Source of the DNA: Petrolisthes cinctipes
Lineage: Eukaryota; Arthropoda; Malacostraca; Decapoda; Porcellanidae
Direction: 5' to 3'
Length of the DNA stretch: 64,000 bases
NCBI GenBank assembly: GCA_033782935.1
Contig: JAWQEG010001314.1
Coordinates: 1,054,001 to 1,118,000 of the forward strand
The translations under genes were made by a program, and so were the position numbers. Of the stretch, positions 1-10,257 are shown in pieces. The notes below the pieces were generated by a model. The model was not told where the DNA came from, searched no databases, and was given only the letters and a program-made list of their open reading frames with translations. Within the stretch, counting starts at the first letter, position 1, and each line of letters begins with the position of its first letter.

Positions 1-530
1 GGCCCAAAACATACTGAAAATCGATATTTTAGGTGCACAAAGTCAATATGTGTATGCATCTTCTGCACCCGTTTATATCTCAAATTCAACCTCAAAACAC
101 CCGAAAATTCGATATTTTTGGGTTCCAGAAGCGATTTGTACATGAATACTCAGTGCTAGAATGTTTTCAAAATATAGGCTCAAAACATGCTAAAAATCGT
201 TATTTTAAGTGCCAAAAAGACGATATGTGCATGCATCTTCTGTACCCGTTTATATCTCAAATTCAGGATCAAAACACCCGAAAATTTGGTATGTTGTGGT
301 CCCTGAAGCGATCTGTACATGCCTACTCCTAGTTAGAATGTTTTCAAGATTCAGACCCAAAACATGCTCAAAATCGATATTTTAGGTGCCCAAAAGTCGA
401 TATGTGCATGCATCTTCTGTACAAGTTTATATCTCAAATTCAGGCTCAAAACACATAAAATTTCGATATTTTGGGGTCCCAGAAGTGAGCTGTACATGCC
501 TAGTTAGTGCTAGAATATTTTTATAATATA

Positions 531-677
531 GGCCCAAAACATGCTAAAAATCGATATTTTAGGTGCCCAAAGTCGATATCTCAAATTCAGGCCCAAAACA
601 CCCGAAAATTCGATATTTTAGGGTCCCAGAAGCGATCTGTACATGCCTACTCCGTGTTAGAGTATTTTCAATATACA
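531..677 (+). repeat. Type S monomer, 147 bp (reference example)
   Basis: This monomer lacks 29 bp of half-unit A. The sequence reads straight from gtcgatat into ctcaaattcag, so the tgcatgca palindrome and the tctgtacccg segment are gone. One A of the cccaaaa run is also missing. The deletion ends share atat, which suits slippage or microhomology-mediated loss. Other S monomers start at 1208, 1708, 2208, 2708, 3206, 3883, 4030, 4689, 5525, 6537, 7214, 7873, 8197 and 8697, and the class continues through the window. All share the same junction apart from point changes (for example gtcgatatatcaaattc at 1208 and 4030), so one founding deletion was probably amplified. Confidence 0.93.
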
Positions 678-1354
678 GGCCCAAAACATACTGAAAATCG
701 ATCTTTTAGGTGCCCAAAAGTCGATATGTGGATGTATCTTCTGTACCCGTTTATATCTCAAATTCAGGCTCCTAACACCCGAACATTCGATATTTTGGGG
801 TCCCAGAAGCGATCTGTACTTGCCTACTCCATGTTAGAGTATTTTCAAAATACAGGCCCAAAACATGCTGAAAATCGATATTTTAGGTGACCAAAGTCAA
901 TATGTGTATGCATCTTCTGCACCCGTTTATATCCCAAATTCAACCTCAAAACACCCGAAAATTCGATATTTTTTGGGTCCCAGAAGCGAACTGTACATGC
1001 CTACTCAGTGCTAGAATGTTTTCAAAATATAGGCTCAAAACATGCTAAAAATCGATATTTTAAGTGTCCAAAGTCGATATGTGCATGCATCTTATGTTCC
1101 CGTTTATATCTCAAATTCAGGATCAAAACACCCGAAAATTCGATATTTTGGGGTCCCAGAAGCGATCTGTACTTGCATACTCCGTGTTAGAGTATTTTCA
1201 AAATACACGCCCAAAACATTACGAAAATCGATATTTTAGGTGCCCAAAGTCGATATATCAAATTCAGGCCCGAAACACCCGAAAATTCGGTATTTTTGGG
1301 TCTTAGAAGCGATCTGTACATTCCTACTCCTTGTTAGAATGTTTTCAAGATACA

Positions 1355-1443
1355 GATCCAAAACATGCTCAAAATCGATATTTTAAGTGCCCAAAAGTCG
1401 ATATGTGCATGCATCTTCAGTACCTGTTTATATCTCAAATTCA
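1355..1443 (+). repeat. Half-unit A of the monomer (89 bp)
   Basis: This is the first half of the reference L monomer. Landmarks in order are the opening caaaacatgct, gaaaatcgat or caaaatcgat, the shared tcgatatttt, cccaaaagtcgatatgtg, the tgcatgca palindrome, and a pyrimidine-rich end leading to ctcaaattca. Aligned by hand to half-unit B with three single-base gaps, a consensus copy matches at about 63 of 90 columns. The S-type deletion lies inside this half. Confidence 0.85.
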
Positions 1444-1531
1444 GGCTCAAAACACCCGAAAATTCTATATTTTTGGGTCCCAGAAGCGATCTGTACATGC
1501 CTACTCCGTGTTAGAGTATTTTCAAAATACA
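1444..1531 (+). repeat. Half-unit B of the monomer (88 bp)
   Basis: This is the second half of the reference L monomer. It opens with ggctcaaaacacccgaaaa, followed by the tcgatatttt segment (changed by one base in this copy), ggggtcccagaagcgat, tgtacatgc and a T/A-rich end. Its landmarks fall in the same order and spacing as in half-unit A, which shows an old duplication of a unit near 88 bp. The M-type deletion lies inside this half. In later subfamilies ggggtccc is replaced by tttttggtccc, tgcggtccc or ttagggtccc. Confidence 0.85.
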
Positions 1532-4176
1532 GGCCCAAAACATGCTGAAAATCGATATTTTAGGTGCCCAAAGTCAATATGTGCATGCATTTTCTGTACC
1601 CGTTAATATCTCAAATTCAGGCTCAAAACACCCGAAGATTCGATATTTCGGGGTCCCAGAAGCGATCTGTACATGCCTACTCAGTGCTAGAATGTTTTCA
1701 AAATACAGGCCCAAAACATGCTAAAAATCGATATTTTAGGTGCCCAAAGTCGATATCTCAAATTCAGTCCTTAAACAACCGGAAATTCGATATTTTGTGG
1801 TTTTAGAAGCGATCTGTACATACCTACTCCGTGTTAGAGTTTTTATAAAATACAGGCCCAAAACATACAGATAATCGATATTTTAGGTGCCAAAAAGTCG
1901 ATATGTGAATGCATCTTCTGTACCCGTTTATATCTCAAATTCAGGCTCCAAACACTCAAAAATTCGATATTTTGGGGTCCCAGAAGCGATCTGTACATGC
2001 CTACTCCGTGTTAGAGTATTTTCAAAATACAGGCCCAAAACATGCTGAAAATCGATATTTTAGGTGCCCAAAGTCAATATGTGCATGCATTTTCTGTACC
2101 CGTTAATATCTCAAATTCAGGCTCAAAACACCCGAAAATTCGATATTTCGGGGTCCCAGAAGCGATCTGTACATGCCTACTCAGTGCTAGAATATTTTCA
2201 AAATATAGGCCCAAAACATGCTAAAAATCGATATTTTAGGTGCACAAAGTCGATATCTCAAATTCAGTCCTTAAACAACCGGAAATTCGATATTTTGGGG
2301 TTTTAGAAGCGATCTGTACATACCTACTCCGTGTTAGAGTTTTTATAAAATACAGCCCCAAAACATACAGATAATCGATATTTTAGGTGCCCAAAAGTCG
2401 ATATGTGAATGCATCTTCTGTACCCGTTTATATCTCAAATTCAGGCTCCAAACACCCAAAAATTCGATATTTTGGGGTCCCATAAGTGATCTGGACTTGC
2501 CTAGTCCGTGTTTGAGTATTATCAAAATACAGGCCCAAAACATGCTGAAAATCGATATTTTAGGTGACCAAAGTCAATTTGTGTATGCATCTTCTGCACC
2601 CGTTTATATCCCAAATTCAACCTCAAAACACCCGAAAATTCGATATTTTTTGGTCCCAGAAGTGATCTGTACATGCCTATTTAGTTCTAGAATATTTTCA
2701 AAATATAGACCCAAATCATGCTAAAAATCGATAATTTAGGTGCCCAAAGTCGATATCTCAAATTCAGGCCCAAAACGCACGAAAACCCGATATTTTGGGG
2801 TCTCAGAAGCGATCTGTACATGCCTACTCCGTATTAGAGATTTTAAATATACAGGCCCAAAATATACTGAAAATCGATCTTTAAGGTGCCCAAAAGTCGA
2901 TATGTGGATGCATATTCTGTACCCGTTTATATCTCAAATTCAGGCTCCAAACACCCGAAAATTCGATATTTTGGGGTCCCAGAAGCGATCTGTACTTGCC
3001 TACTCCGTGTTAGAGTATTTTCAAAATACAGGCCCAAAACATGCTGAAAATCGATATTTTAGGTGACCAAAGTAGAGATGTGCATGCATCTTCTGTACCC
3101 GTTTATATCTCAAATTCAGGCTCAAAACACCCTAAATTCGATATTTTGGGGTCCCAGAAGTGAGCTGTACATGCCTACTTAGTGCTAGAATATTTTTAAA
3201 ATATAGGCCCAAAACATGCAAAAAATCGATATTTTAGGTGCCCAAAGTCGATATCTCAAATTGAGGCCCAAAACACACGAAAATTCGATATTTAGGGGTC
3301 CCAGAATCGATCTGTACATGCCTACTCCGTGTTAGAGTATTTTCAATATACAGGCCCAAAACATACTGAAAATCGATCTTTTTGGTGCCCAAAAGTCGAT
3401 AAGTGCATGCATCTTCTGTACCCGTTTATATCTCAAATTCAGGCTCCAAACACCCGAAAATTCGATATTTTTGGGTCCCAGAAGCGATCTGTACTTGCCT
3501 ACTCCATGTTAGAGTATTTTCAAAATACAGGCCCAAAACATGCTGAAAATCGATATTTTAGGTGACCAAAGTCAATATGTGTATGCATCTTCCGTACCCG
3601 TTTATATCAAAAATTCAACCTCAAAACACCCGAAAATTCGATATTTTTTGGGTCCCAGAAGCGAACTGCACATGCCTACTCAGTGCTAGAATGTTTTCAA
3701 AATATAGGCTCAAAACATGCTAAAAATCGATATTTTAAGTGTCCAAAGTCGATATGTGCATGCATCTTCTGTACCCCTTTATATCTCAAATTCAGGATCA
3801 AAACACCCGAAAATTCGATATTTTGGGGTCCCAGAAGTGATCTGTACATGCCTACTTAGTGCTAGAATATTTTCAAAATATAGGCCCAAAACATGCTCAA
3901 AATCGATATTTTAGGTGCCCAAAGTCGATATCTCAAATTGAGGCCCAAAACACACGAAAATTCGATATTTAGGGGTCCCAGAAGCGATCTGTACTTGCAT
4001 ACTCCGTGTTAGAGTATTTTCAAAATACAGGCCCAAAACATTCCGAAAATCGTTATTTTAGGTGCCCAAAGTCGATATATCAAATTCAGGCCCGAAACAC
4101 CCGAAAATTCGGTATTTTTGGGTCTTAGAAGCGATCTGTACATTCCTACTCTTTGTTAGAATGTTTTCAAGATACA

Positions 4177-4335
4177 GATTCAAAACATGCTCAAAATCGA
4201 TATTTTAAGTGCCCAAAAGTCGATATGTGCATGCATCTTCAGTACCTGTTTATATCTCAAATTCAGGCTCCAAACACCCGAAAATTTGATATTTTGGGGT
4301 CCCAGAAACGATCTGTACATGCCTACTCAGATACA
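4177..4335 (+). repeat. Type M monomer, 159 bp (reference example)
   Basis: This monomer lacks 18 bp near the end of half-unit B. It reads cctactcagatacagg where a full copy has cctactcag, then tgctagaatgttttcaag, then atacag. The ag shared by both edges suggests microhomology. Further M monomers of 158-159 bp start at 5014, 5850, 7361, 12681, 18864, 19376, 20065, 21578, 28275 and elsewhere. The identical junction suggests a single origin. The class is much rarer than S and concentrates at 4-22 kb and in the 3.3-kb HOR. Confidence 0.9.
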
Positions 4336-4511
4336 GGCCCAAAACATGCTGAAAATCGATATTTTAGGTGCCCAAAGTTAATATGTGTATGCATCTTCTG
4401 CACCCATTTATATCCCAAATTCAACCTCAAAAAACCCGAACATTCGGTATTTTTGGGTCCTAGAAGCGATCTGTACATGCCTACTCTTAGTTAGAATGTT
4501 TTCAAGATACA

Positions 4512-5347
4512 GACCCAAAACATGCTCAAAATCGATATTTTAGGTGCCCAAAAGACGATATGTGCATGCATCTTCTGTACCCGTTTATATCTCAAATTCA
4601 GGATCAAAACACCCGAAAAATTGATATGTTGTGGTCCCTGAAGCGATCTGTACATGCTTACTCAGTGCTAGAATATTTTCAAAATATATTCCCAAAACAT
4701 GCTAAAAATCGATATTTTAGGTGCCCAAAGTCGATATCTCAAATTCAGGCCCAAAACACCCAAAAACTAGATATTTTGGGGTACCAGAAGCGATCTGTAC
4801 ATGCCTACTCCGTGTAAGAGTATTTTCAATATACAGGCCCAAAACATACTGAAAATCGATCTTTTAAGTGCCCAAAAGTCGATATGTTGATGTATCTTTT
4901 GTACCCGTTTATATCTCAAATTCAGGCTCCAAACACCCGAAAATTCGATATTTTTTGGGCCCCAGAAGCGATCTGTGTTTGCCTACTCCGTGTTAGAGTA
5001 TTTTCAAAATACAGGCCCAAAACATGCTGAAAATCGATATTTTAGGTGACCAAAGTCAATATGTGTATGCATCTTCTGCACCCGTTTATATCTCAAATTC
5101 AGGCTCCAAACACCCGACAATTCGATATTTTGGGGTCCCAGTAGCGATCTGTACATGCCTACTCAGATACAGGCCCAAAACATACTGAAAATCGATATTT
5201 TAGGTGCACAAAGTCAATATGTGTATGCATCTTCTGCACCCGTTTATATCTCAAATTCAACCTCAAAACACCCGAAAATTCGATATTTTTGGGTTCCAGA
5301 AGCGATCTGTACATGAATACTCAGTGCTAGAATGTTTTCAAAATATA
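4512..5347. repeat. 836-bp pentamer HOR, copy 1
   Basis: Five monomers of 177, 147, 178, 158 and 176 bp (L-S-L-M-L) start at 4512, 4689, 4836, 5014 and 5172. The next 836 bp repeat them in the same order and lengths. A marker is the monomer junction atatattccc at 4689, where most monomers have atataggccc. Confidence 0.88.
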
Positions 5348-6183
5348 GGCTCAAAACATGCTAAAAATCGTTATTTTAAGTGCCAAAAAGACGATATGTG
5401 CATGCATCTTCTGTACCCGTTTATATCTCAAATTCAGGATCAAAACACCCGAAAATTTGATATGTTGTGGTCCCTGAAGCGATCTGTACATGCCTACTCA
5501 GTGCTTGAATATTTTCAAAATATATTCCCAAAACATGCTAAAAATCGATATTTTAGGTGCCCAAAGTCGATATTTCAAATTCAGGCCCAAAACACCCAAA
5601 AAATCGATATTTTGGGGTACCAGAAGCGATCTGTACATGCCTACTCCGTGTAAGAGTATTTTCAAAATACAGGCCCAAAACATACTGAAAATCGATCTTT
5701 TAGGTGCCCAAAAGTCGATATGTTGATGTATCTTTTGTACCCGTTTATATCTCAAATTCAGGCTCCAAACACCCGAAAATTCGATATTTTTTGGGCCCCA
5801 GAAGCGATCTGTATTTGCCTACTCCGTGTTAGAGTATTTTCAAAATACAGGCCCAAAACATGCTGAAAATCGATATTTTAGGTGACCAAAGTCAATATGT
5901 GTATGCATCTTCTGCACCCGTTTATATCTCAAATTCAGGCTCCAAACACCCGACAATTCGATATTTTGGGGTCCCAGAAGCGATCTGTACATGCCTACTC
6001 AGATACAGGCCCAATACATACTGAAAATCGATATTTTAGGTGCACAAAGTCAATATGTGTATACATCTTCTGCACCCGTTTATATCTCAAATTCAACCTC
6101 AAAACACCCGAAAATTCGATATTTTTGGGTTCCAGAAGCGATCTGTACATGAATACTCAGTGCTAGAATGTTTTCAAAATATA
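5348..6183. repeat. 836-bp pentamer HOR, copy 2
   Basis: Monomers start at 5348, 5525, 5672, 5850 and 6008 with lengths 177, 147, 178, 158 and 176, identical to copy 1. Scattered substitutions separate the two, for example aaaaatcgat at 5600 where copy 1 has aaaactagat. The last monomer of each copy is also nearly the same as the first monomer of the window (1-176). Confidence 0.88.
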
Positions 6184-9100
6184 GGCTCAAAACATGCTAA
6201 AAATCGTTATTTTAAGTGTCCAAAGTCGATATGTGCATGCATCTTCTGTACCCGTTTATATCTCAAATTCAGGATCAAAACACCAGAAAATTCGGTATTT
6301 TTGGGTCCTTGAAGCGATCTGTACATGCCTACTCCTAGTTAGAATGTTTACAAGATTCAGACCCAAAACATGCTCAAAATCGATATTTTACGTGCCCAAA
6401 AGTCGATATGTGCATGCATCTTCTGTACAAGTTTATATCTCAAATTCAGGCTCAAAACACATAAAATTTCGATATTTTGGGGTCCCAGAAGTGAGCTGTA
6501 CATGCCTAGTTAGTGCTAGAATATTTTTATAATATAGGCCCAAAACATGCTAAAAATCGATATTTTAGGTGCCCAAAGTCGATATCTCAAATTCAGGCCC
6601 AAAACACCCGAAAATTCGATATTTTAGGGTCCCAGAAGCAATCTGTACATGCCTACTCCGTGTTAGAGTATTTTCAATATACAGGCCCAAAACATACTGA
6701 AAATCGATCTTTTAGGTGCCCAAAAGTCGATATGTGGATGTATCTTCTGTACCCGTTTATATCTCAAATTCAGGCTCTTAACACCCGAACATTCGATATT
6801 TTGGGGTCCCAGAAGCGATCTGTACTTGCCTACTCCATGTTAGAGTATTTTCAAAATACAGGCCCAAAACATGCTGAAAATCGATATTTTAGGTGACCAA
6901 AGTCAATATGTGTATGCATCTTCCGTACCCGTTTATATCCCAAATTCAACCTCAAAACACCCGAAAATTCGATATTTTTTGGGTCCCAGAAGCTAACTGT
7001 ACATGCCTACTCAGTGCTAGAATGTTTTCAAAATATAGGCTCAAAACATGCTAAAAATCGATATTTTAAGTGTCCAAAGTCGATATGTGCATGCATCTTC
7101 TGTACCCGTTTATATCTCAAATTCAGGACCAAAACACCCGAAAATTCGATATTTTGGGGTCCCAGAAGTGATCTGTACATGCCTACTTAGTGCTAGAATA
7201 TTTTCAAAATATAGATCCAAAACATGCTAAAAATCGATATTTTATGTGCCCAAAGTCGATATCTCAAATTCAGGCCCAAAACACTCGAAAATTCGATATT
7301 TTGGGGTCCCAGAAGCGAACTGTACATGCCTACTCCGTATTAGAGTATTTTCGAAATACAGGCCCATATCATACTGAAAATCGATCTTTTAGGTGCCCAA
7401 AAGTCGATATGTGCATGCATCTTCTGTACCCGTTTATATCTCAAATTCAGGCTCCAAACACCCGAAAATTTGATATTTTGGGGTTTCAGAAACGATCTGT
7501 ACATGCCTACTCAGATACAGGCCCAAAACATGCTGAAAATCGATATTTTAGGTGCCCAAAGTTAATATATGTATGCATCTTCTGCACCCGTTTATATCCC
7601 AAATTCAACCTAAAAAAACTCGAACATTCGGTATTTTTGGGTCCTAGAAGCGATCTGTACATGCCTACTCTTAGTTAGAATGTTTTCAAGATACAGACCC
7701 AAAACATGCTCAAAATCGATATTTTAGGTGCCCAAAAGTCGATATGTGCATGCATCTTATGTTCCCGTTTATATCTCAAATTCAGGATCAAAACACCCGA
7801 AAATTCGATATTTTGGGGTCCCGGAAGCGATCTGTACTTGCATACTCCGTGTTAGAGTATTTTCAAAATACACGCCCAAAACATTACGAAAATCGATATT
7901 TTAGGTGCCCAAAGTCGATATATCAAATTCAGGCCCGAAACACCCGAAAATTCGGTATTTTTGGGTCTTAGAAGCGATCTGTACATTCCTACTCCTTGTT
8001 AGAATGTTTTCAAGATACAGATCCAAAACATGCTCAAAATCGATATTTTAAGTGCCCAAAAGTCGATATGTGCATGCATCTTCAGTACCTGTTTATATCT
8101 CAAATTCAGGCTCAAAACACCCGAAAATTCTATATTTTTGGGTCCCAGAAGCGATCTGTACATGCCTACTCAGTGCTAGAATATTTTCAAAATATAGGCC
8201 CAAAACATGCTAAGAATCGATATTTTAGGTGCCCAAAGTCGATATCTCAAATTCAGTCCTTAAACAACCGGAAATTCGATATTTTGGGGTTTTAGAAGCG
8301 ATCTGTACATACCTACTCCGTATTAGAGTTTTTATAAAATACAGGCCCAAAACATACAGATAATCGATATTTTAGGTGCCCAAAAGTCGATATGTGAATG
8401 CATCTTCTGTACCCGTTTATATCTCAAATTCAGGCTCCAAACACCCAAAAATTCGATATTTTGGGGTCCCATAAGTGATCTGGACTTGCCTAGTCCGTGT
8501 TTGAGTATTATCAAAATACAGGCCCAAAACATGCTGAAAATCGATATTTTAGGTGACCAAAGTCAATTTGTGTATGCATCTTCTGCACCCGTTTATATCC
8601 CAAATTCAACCTCAAAACACCCGAAAATTCGATATTTTTTGGTCCCAGAAGTGATCTGTACATGCCTATTTAGTTCTAGAATATTTTCAAAATATAGACC
8701 CAAATCATGCTAAAAATCGATAATTTAGGTGCCCAAAGTCGATATCTCAAATTCAGGCCCAAAACGCACGAAAACCCGATATTTTGGGGTCTCAGAAGCG
8801 ATCTGTACATGCCTACTCCGTATTAGAGATTTTAAATATACAGGCCCAAAATATACTGAAAATCGATCTTTAAGGTGCCCAAAAGTCGATATGTGGATGC
8901 ATATTCTGTACCCGTTTATATCTCAAATTCAGGCTCCAAACACCCGAAAATTCGATATTTTGGGGTCCCAGAAGCGATCTGTACTTGCCTACTCCGTGTT
9001 AGAGTATTTTCAAAATACAGGCCCAAAACATGCTGAAAATCGATATTTTAGGTGACCAAAGTAGAGATGTGCATGCATCTTCTGTACCCGTTCATATCTC

Positions 9101-10257
9101 AAATTCAGGCTCAAAACACCCAAAATTCGATATTTTGGGGTCCCAGAAGTGAGCTGTACATGCCTACTTAGTGCTAGAATATTTTTAAAATATAGGCCCA
9201 AAACATGCAAAAAATCGATATTTTAGGTGCCCAAAGTCGATATCTCAAATTGAGGCCCAAAACACACGAAAATTCGATATTTAAGGGTCCCAGAATCGAT
9301 CTGTACATGCCTACTCCGTGTTAGAGTATTTTCAATATACAGGCCCAAAACATACTGAAAATCGATCTTTTTGGTGCCCAAAAGTCGATAAGTGCATGCA
9401 TCTTCTGTACCCGTTTATATCTCAAATTCAGGCTCCAAACACCCGAAAATTCGATATTTTTGGGTCCCAGAAGCGATCTGTACTTGCCTACTCCATGTTA
9501 GAGTATTTTCAAAATACAGGCCCAAAACATGCTGAAAATCGATATTTTAGGTGACCAAAGTCAATATGTGTATGCATCTTCCGTACCCGTTTATATCAAA
9601 AATTCAACCTCAAAACACCCGAAAATTCGATATTTTTTGGGTCCCAGAAGCGAACTGCACATGCCTACTCAGTGCTAGAATGTTTTCAAAATATAGGCTC
9701 AAAACATGCTAAAAATCGATATTTTAAGTGTCCAAAGTCGATATGTGCATGCATCTTCTGTACCCCTTTATATCTCAAATTCAGGATCAAAACACCCGAA
9801 AATTCGATATTTTGGGGTCCCAGAAGTGATCTGTACATGCCTACTTAGTGCTAGAATATTTTCAAAATATAGGCCCAAAACATGCTCAAAATCGATATTT
9901 TAGGTGCCCAAAGTCGATATCTCAAATTGAGGCCCAAAACACACGAAAATTCGATATTTAGGGGTCCCAGAAGCGATCTGTACTTGCATACTCCGTGTTA
10001 GAGTATTTTCAAAATACAGGCCCAAAACATTCCGAAAATCGTTATTTTAGGTGCCCAAAGTCGATATATCAAATTCAGGCCCGAAACACCCGAAAATTCG
10101 GTATTTTTGGGTCTTAGAAGCGATCTGTACATTCCTACTCTTTGTTAGAATGTTTTCAAGATACAGATTCAAAACATGCTCAAAATCGATATTTTAAGTG
10201 CCCAAAAGTCGATATGTGCATGCATCTTCAGTACCTGTTTATATCTCAAATTCAGGC
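6184..10257. repeat. 6-kb block, copy 2
   Basis: This is the partner of 1-4268. It carries 659 bp at 7214-7872 (S-M-L-L: 147, 159, 176, 177) that copy 1 lacks at the matching place, and it lacks the 676-bp L-S-L-L of copy 1. The shared marker monomer beginning cgcccaaaacattacg occurs at 1208 and 7873. Identity over 8344-10257 against 2355-4268 is very high by eye, with only scattered differences. Confidence 0.85.

Larger units (their letters stand above)
1355..1531 (+). repeat. Type L monomer, 177 bp (reference example)
   Basis: This is a typical full-length monomer. It consists of a first half of 89 bp (1355-1443) and a second half of 88 bp (1444-1531). The 176- and 177-bp forms differ mainly by one base, usually a cccaaag versus cccaaaag run in the first half or the T-run after the second tcgatat. 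The first half carries the tgcatgca palindrome near its centre, and the second half carries the related tgtacatgc at the matching place. Most monomers in the window are of this class. The last dozen bases before the next monomer vary between caaaataca, caaaatata and caagataca and serve as markers of subfamily. Confidence 0.95.
1355..1854 (+). repeat. L-L-S trimer, 500 bp (basic higher-order unit)
   Basis: The monomers are 177, 176 and 147 bp and sum to exactly 500. The same trimer follows at 1855-2354, 2355-2853 and 2854-3352 (500, 499 and 499 bp). The L-L-S order recurs through much of the window and is unbroken from 44317 to 52170. Irregular arrangements such as L-L-L-S (677 bp) or S-S (3883-4176) mark places where the trimer register was broken. 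Confidence 0.9.
1..4511. repeat. 6-kb block, copy 1
   Basis: This stretch of L, S and one M monomer aligns with 6008-10257. Offsets are about 6006-6007 bp over 1-1207, 6665 bp over 1208 to about 1500, and 5989 bp over about 2170-4268. The changes of offset are whole-monomer insertions or deletions. The region 1532-2207 (L-S-L-L, 676 bp) has no counterpart in copy 2. Two S monomers stand side by side at 3883 and 4030. No gene-like content was seen. Confidence 0.85.

Noticed and set aside
33..332. Variable surface-antigen or repeat-protein gene family
   Set aside because: The apparent peptide repeats shift frame whenever a 176-bp monomer occurs, no long frame covers an HOR, and the duplications follow DNA monomer lengths without regard to the reading frame.
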